Shown here one piece after another: positions 9,654-18,639 of a stretch of DNA of 64,000 nt (positions are counted from its first letter, which is position 1; every line of letters begins with the position of its first letter). The notes beneath the pieces were generated by a model, which was not told where the DNA came from, ran no database searches, and saw nothing but the letters and a program-made list of their open reading frames with translations. The translations under genes and the position numbers were made by a program. Source of the DNA: Niastella yeongjuensis (GTDB lineage: Bacteria; Bacteroidota; Bacteroidia; Chitinophagales; Chitinophagaceae); contig NZ_FOCZ01000001.1 of NCBI RefSeq assembly GCF_900110245.1, positions 186,001-250,000 on the forward strand, in the 5' to 3' direction.

Positions 9654-10823
9654 TTAAATTACTGCTGGTTCATCATGTCCATTGTGATCCAGGTGATCAT
9701 GTCCGCCTTCAAAGGCCTGACCGATAAATACCGCTGTTAAGTTGGCGAAAATGTACGCCTGTAAAAATGCCACCAGTATTTCTATCACATATATAAACAC
9801 CGCCAACAACATGAAGAAAGGTGAAGTTCCCCATCCCAATGCTGTATTCATGGCGCCGAAAATGAAAATCAAACAAATAAATGCCAGTATAATTACGTGA
9901 CCAGAGATCATGTTGGCGAAAAGACGAATGATAAGGGCAAAGGGCTTAGTGAAAATACCCATTATCTCCACTGGTATCAGAATGGGTTTTACACCCAGGG
10001 GAACCGGTGGGTTAAAAATATGGCTCCAGAAATGTTTATTGGTGCTGAACAGGATCACAATAAAAGCAACCAGCCCCAACATAGCGGTAAAGGAAATATT
10101 ACCGGTTACGTTAGCTGTTCCCGGAATTAAACCAATAAGATTGTTTATAAGAATAAAGAAGAAAACGGAAAGCAGCAAAGGCATGTACTTTTCGTAGTTA
10201 TGACCCAAATTGGCTTTGGCAACATCATCTCTTACGAAAGTGATAACCGGCTCAACGGCATTTTGAAAGCCTTTTGGCGCACTGGTTTCACCAATACCCT
10301 TTTTATATTTTTTAGCAATGCTGGTCATTAACCATATCAGTAATATTACTGATATCAGCATTTGTGTGGCATTACGTGTGAGGGAGAAGTCATACACTTT
10401 AGCGGTAAGGCTGGGTTTGCCTTCAGCATCCAAAGCATAGATCTTGTTCATTTTGTAAACAGATTTTCCTGCTTCATCTTTTTCCTCTTCCAGCTCTTTG
10501 TGTTCCTTCAGGTACTCTTCGGTTAAAAGAATATATCCTTCATGGGCTTCGGTTCCATGATGGAAAGCAGACGACATAAATGCAGTAAACCCTTTTTCAG
10601 GAGAGTATAAAATAACCGGTAATGCCAATGATACCGGATGATTTCCAACAGTTACAAAATGGTATTCATGACCATCAGAAACGTGTTCGATAATAAGTTT
10701 AGCAGGATTTAATTTTTCTTCCTTGGGAGCTTCGCCATCTTCAGCTTTCACAAATAAAGGAGAAAGCACAACACTCAGGCTGAAAACCGCTACCAATAAG
10801 GATTTGACGCTTCTGACCAGCAT
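9654..10823 (-). CDS. atpB: ATP synthase F0 subunit a
   Basis: The 389-residue protein is the stator channel subunit. It has a signal-like N-terminus and an extension of about 140 residues before the first core membrane helix, a size seen in Bacteroidota a subunits. The essential Arg lies in ALIIRLFANMISGH near residue 305. The C-terminus is His- and Asp-rich (GGHDHLDHNGHDEP). It is the first gene of the operon, and a consensus -7 element lies 20 bases upstream of its start. No atpI or atpZ is visible upstream. Confidence 0.95.
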   Translation of the reverse strand: MLVRSVKSLLVAVFSLSVVLSPLFVKAEDGEAPKEEKLNPAKLIIEHVSDGHEYHFVTVGNHPVSLALPVILYSPEKGFTAFMSSAFHHGTEAHEGYILLTEEYLKEHKELEEEKDEAGKSVYKMNKIYALDAEGKPSLTAKVYDFSLTRNATQMLISVILLIWLMTSIAKKYKKGIGETSAPKGFQNAVEPVITFVRDDVAKANLGHNYEKYMPLLLSVFFFILINNLIGLIPGTANVTGNISFTAMLGLVAFIVILFSTNKHFWSHIFNPPVPLGVKPILIPVEIMGIFTKPFALIIRLFANMISGHVIILAFICLIFIFGAMNTALGWGTSPFFMLLAVFIYVIEILVAFLQAYIFANLTAVFIGQAFEGGHDHLDHNGHDEPAVI

Positions 10824-10843
10824 ACCTGTTTATAAATTTTGCG

Positions 10844-10851
10844 CAAAGATA
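10844..10851 (-). promoter_or_regulatory. -7 promoter element of the atp operon
   Basis: On the minus strand TATCTTTG matches the Bacteroidota -7 consensus TAnnTTTG exactly. It ends about 20 bases before the atpB start codon. No clear -33 TTG is seen at the usual distance. Confidence 0.6.
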
Positions 10852-11044
10852 AGTATGCAAAAGGCAAAAACGAACTCGTAATGCAAGTATTTATTACCAG
10901 ATGGCAACTGAATAAGGGTAAAGGCCTACCCATACCATATTAATTAAATTTATATATTTATTTACGGGAACGAAATTTAGAGAAACCGTAATTTTCCTAT
11001 GCTTAAATATAATATTAAATATTTTAATAACTAATAACTGCTTA

Positions 11045-12865
11045 TTAAGCCGGAATATGCTTGTCAAACTGCATCTGGTGCAGTTTATAGTAAAATCCCT
11101 GATGGGCTATCAATTCGTCGTGTGTACCCATTTCTTTTACCTCACCCTTGTCAAGCACAATGATCTTGCTTGCCTTGCGAATGGTCGATAACCGGTGGGC
11201 AATGACAATAGACGTGCGGCCGGCAATCAGCTTATCGATCGCTTTTTGAATAAGCCGTTCACTTTCAGTATCTACCGAAGAAGTAGCTTCGTCCAGTATT
11301 AATATAGAAGGATTGTATAATAGTGCCCTGATAAATGACAACAACTGGCGCTGACCCAATGACAGGCTGCCGCCTCTTTCCATTACGTTATAATCATAAC
11401 CGCCCGGCAGCTGCATTATAAAATCATGCATATCAATCATTTTGGCGGCTTCAATCACTTGTTCCCTGGTAATGGCCGGGTTGCGCAGGGTAATGTTATC
11501 CAGCACCGAGCCCGAAAACAGGAACACATCCTGTAATACCACCCCTATCTGTTTGCGCAGGGCTTCCAGCTTGAAATCTTCAATTTTTACATCATCTATC
11601 TTAATGGCGCCATGCTTTATGTGATACAGCCGGTTCATTAAGCTGATGATGGACGTTTTTCCGCTTCCGGTATGCCCTACTATGGCTACGGTATCGCCGG
11701 GCTTTACCTCAAAAGAGATATTTTTCAGTACATACCGGTCGCCCACGTAAGCAAAGGATACGTTTTCAAACGCGATCTTGCCTTTTACCATATCCGGTGC
11801 AAAGCTGCCTTCAGTAGTGATCACATCTTCATTATCCAGTACCTTGAACACCCGCTCACTGGCCACCATCCCCATTTGCAATACGTTGAACTTATCGGCA
11901 ATTACCCGCAGCGGGCGGAACAACAAGTTCAAGCACAGGAAAAAGGAGAACATTTTCCCGATCAGTAAACGGCCGGCTTCTTCATCTACCGTATAGATCT
12001 TCAAGGCATGGGTGGCTGCCCACCAAACCATTAAGCCGGTACCCACCGCCAACACAATTTCAACCACGGGGAAAAATACCGAGTAAGCAAAAATGGCGTT
12101 GATATTGGCGTTGCGGTGTTCTTTATTGATGTTTTTAAACTTATTGAACTCTTTGTCTTCTGCAGCAAATGCCTGCACAATGCCCATACCGGTAATATGC
12201 TCCTGAACAAAAGCATTGAGGTTGGCCACCGCATTACGCACCCTGATGAACGATTTGTTCACGCTTTCCTTAAAGAAATAAGTGGCTGCTATTAAGATGG
12301 GAAACGAGGCCAGGCTGATCAGTGTAAGCCGCCAGTCGACCCAAAACATAAAGATCAAAACAGCGATGATCGATAACAGGTCGGCAATGATGGGAATTAA
12401 TCCATCCGAAAAAATATCGTTGATGGCCTCTATATCATTAATAGTACGGGTGGTTAAAGTCCCAATTGGCGTGGTATCGAACTGGGAAAGGTTCAACCCC
12501 AGAATTTTTCGGTATACATTCACCCGCAGGTCTTTTACTACCGTTTGACCTAACCAGGCTGTCAGGTAAGAAAAATAAAAACGAAAGCCTGTTTCCAGTA
12601 TCAGCAACGCGATCTGTATCACAGTGATCCAGATGATCACCTGCTCCATGGATAATTTTACCGCCTTATCGCCGGTAACCCCTTTGTGAATATAGTCGTT
12701 GATAGTGACCTGGATGAGCCAGGGACGTATAGGAGATACAATGGCCAACAGGACAGCCATTATTACCGACAGGATAAATTTTCTTTTATAGGGCTTCGCA
12801 TACTGAAATACCCGTTTCAGTAAACTTAAATCAAATATGATCTTCCCCTTGCTTTTTTCCGCCAT
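11045..12865 (-). CDS. ABC transporter, fused permease and ATPase (MsbA/MdlB type)
   Basis: The 606-residue half-transporter has an N-terminal domain of six membrane helices (about residues 25-330) and a C-terminal ATPase. The ATPase shows Walker A GHTGSGKTS, signature LSLGQRQ, Walker B ILILDEATSSVD and the switch His in VIAHRLST. It should work as a homodimer or heterodimer in the inner membrane, exporting a lipid or drug-like substrate; the substrate cannot be told from sequence. The ATG at 12865 is preceded by a perfect -7 element. The gene lies upstream of the atp operon, which has its own promoter, so the two are probably unlinked in function. Confidence 0.93.
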   Translation of the reverse strand: MAEKSKGKIIFDLSLLKRVFQYAKPYKRKFILSVIMAVLLAIVSPIRPWLIQVTINDYIHKGVTGDKAVKLSMEQVIIWITVIQIALLILETGFRFYFSYLTAWLGQTVVKDLRVNVYRKILGLNLSQFDTTPIGTLTTRTINDIEAINDIFSDGLIPIIADLLSIIAVLIFMFWVDWRLTLISLASFPILIAATYFFKESVNKSFIRVRNAVANLNAFVQEHITGMGIVQAFAAEDKEFNKFKNINKEHRNANINAIFAYSVFFPVVEIVLAVGTGLMVWWAATHALKIYTVDEEAGRLLIGKMFSFFLCLNLLFRPLRVIADKFNVLQMGMVASERVFKVLDNEDVITTEGSFAPDMVKGKIAFENVSFAYVGDRYVLKNISFEVKPGDTVAIVGHTGSGKTSIISLMNRLYHIKHGAIKIDDVKIEDFKLEALRKQIGVVLQDVFLFSGSVLDNITLRNPAITREQVIEAAKMIDMHDFIMQLPGGYDYNVMERGGSLSLGQRQLLSFIRALLYNPSILILDEATSSVDTESERLIQKAIDKLIAGRTSIVIAHRLSTIRKASKIIVLDKGEVKEMGTHDELIAHQGFYYKLHQMQFDKHIPA

Positions 12866-12875
12866 AACGAGTTTG

Positions 12876-12883
12876 CAAAGATA
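12876..12883 (-). promoter_or_regulatory. -7 promoter element of the ABC transporter gene
   Basis: TATCTTTG on the minus strand matches TAnnTTTG exactly and ends 11 bases before the ATG. The predicted transcript therefore has a very short leader. Confidence 0.55.
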
Positions 12884-12945
12884 CGGCTTGTACGTTTATG
12901 GATTGTTAAACTAAAATGAACGACTGAGCCTGCTGGCAGACCCAG

Positions 12946-12985
12946 AACTTTCAACTTTAAACTTTGAACTTTAAACTTTCAACTT
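12946..12985. repeat. 7-bp AACTTTN tandem array
   Basis: Five full units and one partial unit of AACTTTN (N = C, A, G, A, C) run in exact 7-bp phase. The array ends 6 bases from the stop codon of the minus-strand gene at 12991, so it lies just downstream of that gene. Confidence 0.9.
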
Positions 12986-12990
12986 AATAA

Positions 12991-15195
12991 CTATTCACCC
13001 ATTGATTTACGGTAAGCCTTGATGAAAATAGCGCCGAGGTTTTTATATGGAGGAATATAATCGTCGAACATTTCCTTGGCATCGCCTGTTGTGAATTTCT
13101 TTCTCAACTCACGCCACATACTTATCCAGTCAATATCATGACCTACCAGTAACCGCTCGTTGATAGCCTGTAAAATGGGCTCATTCACTCTTTTGGTACC
13201 CACTTGTTTTGAAGAAACAATGTGCGCATCCGGACAAGCCGTTAGTACTTCATTCAGATTATTATATCCACCGCACGAACCCAACACTACAATACGGGCG
13301 CTTGCCGGCAATTTTTGCAAAGTGGTTGACAGGTGATAACTGTGACCACGGTGTATTACTACCGTTGGCGTTAAATTACGTCCCTGCATATATTCAATCA
13401 GTTTGTCCTGCGCTTTATCGTCCGGATCATCTTCGCCATACAATGGTTTGTTGGCAAAGATCCATACGGGTTTGCCTTTGGTAGAAATGATGGTTGTCCA
13501 CTCGGCCTTTCTTTCATCCACCTTCCAGCCGGCACGGCCGCGGAACATATTCATAAAGTTCTGGTACGAGGTCTGTCCGTCTTTATCTTCATCACCGTAA
13601 AAGAACACCTGTTGAATCACCCGGCCGCTGTCGTCGGTGAGGTTGCTGTAATCTTTACCATAAATAGAAGGAATGCCTAACAATGTAGACAGGTCAACTT
13701 TTTTAGTAGTATCGGCCGATTCAAACAAAATGCGCAGCAGATTGTATATAACCATACCGCGTTTATTATTTTCCTGCACATTTTTGGTATAGCTCACATT
13801 CACTTCATTCAATATAAATTCAGCCAGTTCTTTATTCTTATCCATGATACTGCTGTAAGAGTCGGCCACGTCGACCGCATCTTCCAGATCGTTTACTTTA
13901 CGTGGTTTTTCCAATCCTATCACAAATGCCTTCATCATGGTTTCGGCATTTTGTTTATCCATTTTACTCAAAAAGTCATTCAGCTCGTTATAACCCGCCG
14001 CCATTTTAATGAACTTTCTGAAATAGTCGCCATGAACGCTCATGATCAGACTGTCGGCGTGGGGTTTGGCCATTTTTGTCCAGATACGCGGATATACACC
14101 CCGGGTATAACTGGAAGTATAAATTTCATCTTCACCCAGCACAGCCAGGTAGTACAGTTCCTGTGCAGTTAACCCATCGAGCCGGCGAAACCGAATATTG
14201 TCATTGGGATTGGTGTGCAGTGCATTTATTTCACGAATAAAATACTGATTCGCCTTCCGCTTCATCATTTCCGTTAAGGTCTGCAACTGGTTGGCGGTAT
14301 CATTATAAGGTGGTAAGGACCTTTGTATATAGTCGATCCTGGTTTTCACGAGCAACCTGAAATAACCCAGGTCATTTTCTTTAACGCTGTCAATGGCTCC
14401 CAGGGTTATGCTTCCCCGCATCAGGTTATCTAAAAAGGGAAAATACAACTGGCCGCTTTTGCTGGTGGCAATACGTGCTACCAGTTGAACGGTTGAATCG
14501 CTGTGATGCCGAATGCGGTCGCCCAATGTGTTATGGGCCTGTGCATAATCGTATACTTTTCCGATATCGGTACTCAGCGCTACTTTTATTAAACTATCCG
14601 CAAAATAGGCGTTGGGGTTCTTGGCCAGCTCGGGCATAATCTGGTCGGGGTGAAGGGTCAGGTATTTGCGCATTAAAACAATGCGTGCGCCTGCCATACC
14701 CGGGTTGTCTTCAGAATACCGGAGTGACTCAATCAGCATTTTATCAACGCCGTACTCATTGCTTTCTATGACGGAACCAAAACTTTTATGTTGTTTGTCC
14801 AGCTCCATACACTGGGCAAATGCACTTACAAGCGCAGGCGCCAGGGAGGCCGGAAAATCGCGGCGGTTAAGATTGGAGAAATAGCTTTGTAACAGGTAAT
14901 CGATGCTGCGCAGGTACTTGATCTTTCCATTACCGTTGAGGGTAGAATCCATTTCTATCTGGGTCTGCAGGTCATCTACGCTGCGGATGAGCGCATCCAT
15001 TATTTGCAGGCTAACCGTAGTATCAGGTGAAATTTTACCCTGGTTAACAAACTGAATAGCCTTCTTTTGCTGTTTATCGATATTCCCATGCCACAACTCA
15101 CGCTCCATGGGCACCTTTATTGGTAATGAAGTTTGCGCAAGATTCGATTGCCAAATCAGTAAACAGATAGTAATAATTCGTATATGTATCCTCAT
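12991..15195 (-). CDS. Secreted protein with a clan CD peptidase-like C-terminal domain
   Basis: I do not recognise the family. The product from ATG 15195 has 734 residues and a signal peptide ending near IWQSNLAQ, so it is probably periplasmic or surface-bound. A GTG three codons upstream is possible but less likely. Residues about 30-560 are a long, mostly helical, charged region. The last 130 residues look like a caspase/gingipain fold: a hydrophobic strand followed by HRGHSY (His615, His618), then a second strand followed by GSCGGY (Cys641). This is the spacing and order of the clan CD His/Cys dyad. Protease activity is inferred. A consensus -7 element lies 24 bases upstream of the ATG. 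Confidence 0.72.
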   Translation of the reverse strand: MRIHIRIITICLLIWQSNLAQTSLPIKVPMERELWHGNIDKQQKKAIQFVNQGKISPDTTVSLQIMDALIRSVDDLQTQIEMDSTLNGNGKIKYLRSIDYLLQSYFSNLNRRDFPASLAPALVSAFAQCMELDKQHKSFGSVIESNEYGVDKMLIESLRYSEDNPGMAGARIVLMRKYLTLHPDQIMPELAKNPNAYFADSLIKVALSTDIGKVYDYAQAHNTLGDRIRHHSDSTVQLVARIATSKSGQLYFPFLDNLMRGSITLGAIDSVKENDLGYFRLLVKTRIDYIQRSLPPYNDTANQLQTLTEMMKRKANQYFIREINALHTNPNDNIRFRRLDGLTAQELYYLAVLGEDEIYTSSYTRGVYPRIWTKMAKPHADSLIMSVHGDYFRKFIKMAAGYNELNDFLSKMDKQNAETMMKAFVIGLEKPRKVNDLEDAVDVADSYSSIMDKNKELAEFILNEVNVSYTKNVQENNKRGMVIYNLLRILFESADTTKKVDLSTLLGIPSIYGKDYSNLTDDSGRVIQQVFFYGDEDKDGQTSYQNFMNMFRGRAGWKVDERKAEWTTIISTKGKPVWIFANKPLYGEDDPDDKAQDKLIEYMQGRNLTPTVVIHRGHSYHLSTTLQKLPASARIVVLGSCGGYNNLNEVLTACPDAHIVSSKQVGTKRVNEPILQAINERLLVGHDIDWISMWRELRKKFTTGDAKEMFDDYIPPYKNLGAIFIKAYRKSMGE

Positions 15196-15218
15196 ATGCT
15201 GCACATCTAGGGGTAGAG

Positions 15219-15226
15219 CAAAAATA
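15219..15226 (-). promoter_or_regulatory. -7 element upstream of the peptidase-like gene
   Basis: TATTTTTG on the minus strand matches TAnnTTTG exactly. A start site about 7 bases further on leaves a leader of roughly 15-20 bases before ATG 15195. Confidence 0.55.
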
Positions 15227-15514
15227 TGACCAAAGGGTTGTATGTGGCTGAAATTGGTCTGGTTAGCGCCTTTCTGTATTAAGAAAACAATAATTTCCGG
15301 CGAAAGTTAATAAAAGAAAGTCAAAAAGTCCGGTTAAGGTGGCTAATGGCGACCCCATGTTGGGGAGCACGCCCGCTAAAACCAGCATCGATTTAATTAG
15401 CACGGTATCGTTTTTGCGGTAGGAATGGTCTTTCTAATTAATAACGAATGCTTTGTAACTCCCTGTCCACTTCCCCGCCAGTGACAATGCAGCCTTTTTC
15501 TTTATCTTCACATA

Positions 15515-15574
15515 TTAAGAAATTGTGAACTCAATATTATCATTTACAGGGTAGAACCTTTTCGAGTAGGTTTG
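15515..15574 (+). promoter_or_regulatory. Response-regulator promoter with degenerate 11-bp box array
   Basis: TTAAG (15515), TGAAC (15526) and TTATC (15537) stand exactly 11 bases apart. The first is part of TTAAGAAATT, the word also found in the three phosphate-cluster promoters. A perfect -7 element, TAGGTTTG, follows at 15567-15574. The TTG at 15572 falls inside this element, so it cannot be the start codon; the start must be ATG 15590. The array suggests the two-component system controls its own transcription (inferred). Confidence 0.55.
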
Positions 15575-15589
15575 CAAAAATTTTCTTTA

Positions 15590-16267
15590 ATGAATGCTAA
15601 AGGCAAGATCCTGATTGCAGATGATGAGCCTGATATAGTGGAAATTATCCGGTATAATCTTACAAAAGAGGGTTATGAGATAGTTACGGCTAATAATGGG
15701 GATGATGCCATTCAAAAAGCCAAGTTAAGCTCACCCGACCTGATCATCCTGGATATAATGATGCCCCGCAAGAACGGGGTGGAAGTTTGTGAAATTTTAC
15801 GTGCCCAACCGGCATTTAAAGATACTGTTATCGTATTCCTCACCGCCCTCAGCGATGAAAGTTCACACGTTAAAGGCCTGGAAACCGGTGCAGACGATTA
15901 TATCAGCAAACCAGTCAGCCCTAAAATTCTCGTAAGCCGTATACACGCTATCTTTCGCCGCATCAATAAAGAACCGGAAGAAAAAGTGATCAAGATCGAT
16001 AACCTCGAAATTGATCCGGTTAAATTTGAAGCCAAGGTCGACAGCAAAGCCGTTGTATTAGCGAAAAAAGAATTTGAACTGCTGTACCTGCTGGCATCAA
16101 AGCCTGGCCGTGTATTTCTGCGTAACGAGATCCTTAACCAGATCTGGGGTAACGATGTGATCGTTGGCGACCGTACCATCGACGTTCATATTCGAAAAAT
16201 TCGTCAAAAACTCGGCATCGATTGTATCACTACCGTTAAAGGGGTAGGCTATAAATTCACTATGTGA
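15590..16267 (+). CDS. OmpR/PhoB-family response regulator
   Basis: The 225-residue protein has an N-terminal receiver domain with acidic pair Asp11/Asp12 and phospho-acceptor Asp55 (LIILDIMMP). A C-terminal winged-helix DNA-binding domain spans about residues 130-225 (EFELLYLLASKPGRVFLRNE, DVIVGDRTIDVHIRKIRQKLG). It is transcribed with the histidine kinase that follows after 48 bases. The upstream region holds TTAAG-type boxes like those of the phosphate cluster 9-15 kb away. It is therefore a fair candidate for PhoB, but other OmpR-type roles are possible and the symbol is left blank. Confidence 0.9.
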   Translation: MNAKGKILIADDEPDIVEIIRYNLTKEGYEIVTANNGDDAIQKAKLSSPDLIILDIMMPRKNGVEVCEILRAQPAFKDTVIVFLTALSDESSHVKGLETGADDYISKPVSPKILVSRIHAIFRRINKEPEEKVIKIDNLEIDPVKFEAKVDSKAVVLAKKEFELLYLLASKPGRVFLRNEILNQIWGNDVIVGDRTIDVHIRKIRQKLGIDCITTVKGVGYKFTM

Positions 16268-16315
16268 TGATGTGATGAGATGAGAATTAGCTAAATTGCA
16301 CATTGGGTTTATAGT

Positions 16316-17365
16316 ATGTCTTCAGCAAAAAACTTATCACCGCGGCAATTAGCCGCTTTCACAGCAGCTATACTAGCTTTTCCTATAGCCATAGGTATAT
16401 TTTTTCTCACCGGCAACTGGCAGGTGGGACTGGGTTCCCTGTTGGTTATATTCGCGGGCGGTTACTGGCTGATACTGGTTACTATGGAACGCTTTATTTA
16501 CCGCAAAATAAAGCTGATCTATAAGCTCATTTACCACACCAAGGCTACCAAAAAAGAAGAGATGTATTTCAAATACATTCTTCCCCAAAAAAGCATCGAC
16601 GAAGTGCGGGCCGATGTGGAAGCATGGGGCGAACACCGGATCCGTGAAATTGAACTGTTACGCCAGAACGAAGCCTACCGTAAAGAATTCCTGCAAAACC
16701 TGGCCCACGAGTTTAAAACCCCCATCTTCGCTATACAGGGTTATGTTGATACCCTGCTCGGTGGCGCCATGGAAGAAGAAGCCATTCGCAAAAGGTTTCT
16801 CGAAAACACCTCCAAAAACGTTGACCGCCTGGTAAACCTGATGAATGACCTCGATGAGATCTCAAAACTGGAGCGCGGTGAACAATTACTGGCCAAACAG
16901 AACTTTCATATCCAGGACCTCATCAAAGAGATCTACGACTCCCTTTCCATAAAAACACAGGCAAAAAATATCCATACTGTGATCAAGAGAGGCTGTGAAG
17001 CCCCCATCACTGTTTTTGCCGATAAAGAAAAAGTAAAACAGGTATTGATAAACCTGGTTGAAAATGCCACCAAGTATGGCAAACACAATGGCAATATTGT
17101 AGCCAGCATCTATGATACCGACGACCAGCACGTGCTGATTGAAATAAGCGACGATGGCATTGGTATTGAAGAAGAACACCTGCCCCGCATCTTTGAACGC
17201 TTTTACCGCACCGACACAGCCCGCAGCCGCGATAAAGGCGGCACCGGTTTGGGCCTCGCCATTTGCAAACACATAATTGAAGCCCACGGCCAAAGCATTC
17301 ACGTGCGCAGTACCCCCGATGTTGGTACTACTATTGGGTTTACTTTGGAAAGTAAAAGGGATTAA
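16316..17365 (+). CDS. Sensor histidine kinase (PhoR-like layout)
   Basis: The 349-residue protein has two closely spaced membrane helices (residues about 12-31 and 37-56) with almost no periplasmic loop. The dimerisation domain carries His131 in NLAHEFKTPI. The ATPase domain has the N box NLVENATKYG, G1 DDGIGI, F box FERFYR and G2 GGTGLGL. The lack of a sensory loop resembles PhoR, which takes its signal from the Pst/PhoU system rather than directly from outside. There is no PAS domain that I can see. It forms a pair with the response regulator just upstream. Confidence 0.9.
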   Translation: MSSAKNLSPRQLAAFTAAILAFPIAIGIFFLTGNWQVGLGSLLVIFAGGYWLILVTMERFIYRKIKLIYKLIYHTKATKKEEMYFKYILPQKSIDEVRADVEAWGEHRIREIELLRQNEAYRKEFLQNLAHEFKTPIFAIQGYVDTLLGGAMEEEAIRKRFLENTSKNVDRLVNLMNDLDEISKLERGEQLLAKQNFHIQDLIKEIYDSLSIKTQAKNIHTVIKRGCEAPITVFADKEKVKQVLINLVENATKYGKHNGNIVASIYDTDDQHVLIEISDDGIGIEEEHLPRIFERFYRTDTARSRDKGGTGLGLAICKHIIEAHGQSIHVRSTPDVGTTIGFTLESKRD

Positions 17366-17466
17366 CCGCCTCCCCTACATAGAACCACGTAAAACCCACA
17401 CATACCACTCCCCCAACATGTATACCCGCCACCAACAACCGTTTCTTTGGCGCAATTTCCAATACC

Positions 17467-18639
17467 ATGAAAATGTTGAAACGGACGGTTATACTTCCAG
17501 TTATTCTTCTATTGGCCTACAACTGTAAAGCACAGTGCAGCAGCAACACCCACTCGCTTTCTTACGATACTACCATACACGCATTGGGAAATGGGGCATA
17601 TGCATTTACCTTTCCCCGGTTCAACCCAACACAGGGTACCTTAACCGAAGTAACAATTACTACCAATGTAACCCTCATCTATAACTTCAAACTGGAAAAC
17701 GGAGAAACCAATCCGGTAGCCAACTACCGGGTAAAGGTGTTCCGCGACGATGAAATAAACAGCACCGCCCTCCTTGACCCATTGACCGGTTCGTTCCAGA
17801 AACAATATGGCTATTATTCCCTCGCCGGTTCTGATGGCATTCCCAATTCAGGGGCGGATTTTACCCAACAGGGCCCCTTATATGCATTGGATCAGAAACG
17901 CACCACCTATACGGTTTACAATACGGCAGATTTTTTTGGCACCGATGTAGTGCAATTCGATTACACCACTTCCACTTATTCAGCCGCGCAGGGCAGTATT
18001 AACAACAACCTGGAAGGATCGGCACAGGATGCCGTAAATTTTAAGATCACCTATCATTACTGCCCGCTGTTAATGCTGGCTACAGATATCACCTCGTTTA
18101 TCACCAACAAAGTAAACGATGGCACCATCGATATTAAATGGACAACTCAAAACGAAAAAAACAACCGCCAATATGAAATACAAAAAAGCACGGATGGAAG
18201 ATCTTATGGAAAAATTGCTGAGCTGGTTGCAAAGACCGGCACCTCCCAGGCCGGTTCCTATAGCTATTCGTACCCGGTTCAAATAACCGACAATAATAAA
18301 TCCCTGTTGTTCAGACTTAAACTAAGCGAAGCCGACGGATCAACAAAATACTCAGCTGTTAGGGCTGTAAAAATAAAAGCTACCGCCAGCCTGCCACTGA
18401 AGTTATATCCCAACCCGGCCAAAGGTGCTACCTGCCTTATTTTCAGCAATACCACCCGCGGTAACTGGGACGTGAACGTGTATAGTGCAGCCGGTCAAGC
18501 GTTGAAGCATTATTCCTTTACCAATGCGCTTACCGGAAATATAAACACCGGCTGTGAACTGAAAAAAGGCATGTACATGGTGCAGCTGATCAATAAAACC
18601 ACCCAGGAGAAATCTGTTCAACAGCTGATCATTCAATAA
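17467..18639 (+). CDS. T9SS-exported protein of unknown function
   Basis: The 390-residue protein has a signal peptide (MKMLKRTVILPVILLLAYNC, cleavage near KAQ). Residues about 25-200 form a domain I do not recognise. A fibronectin-like linker (DGTIDIKWTTQNEKNNRQYE) follows, then a type A sorting domain (LKLYPNPAKGATCLIF to VQQLIIQ). The Cys at the end of the signal peptide does not fit a lipobox well. The last 11 bases overlap the end of the convergent DUF5690 gene. It should be a surface or released protein; nothing shows its substrate. Confidence 0.82.
   Translation: MKMLKRTVILPVILLLAYNCKAQCSSNTHSLSYDTTIHALGNGAYAFTFPRFNPTQGTLTEVTITTNVTLIYNFKLENGETNPVANYRVKVFRDDEINSTALLDPLTGSFQKQYGYYSLAGSDGIPNSGADFTQQGPLYALDQKRTTYTVYNTADFFGTDVVQFDYTTSTYSAAQGSINNNLEGSAQDAVNFKITYHYCPLLMLATDITSFITNKVNDGTIDIKWTTQNEKNNRQYEIQKSTDGRSYGKIAELVAKTGTSQAGSYSYSYPVQITDNNKSLLFRLKLSEADGSTKYSAVRAVKIKATASLPLKLYPNPAKGATCLIFSNTTRGNWDVNVYSAAGQALKHYSFTNALTGNINTGCELKKGMYMVQLINKTTQEKSVQQLIIQ

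Noticed and set aside
11045-12865. ABC exporter as part of the ATP synthase operon
   Set aside because: A 221-base A/T-rich gap and a separate -7 element in front of atpB make a joint unit unlikely.
15572-15589. TTG start for the response regulator
   Set aside because: The TTG is part of the -7 element TAGGTTTG, so it is upstream of the transcript start.
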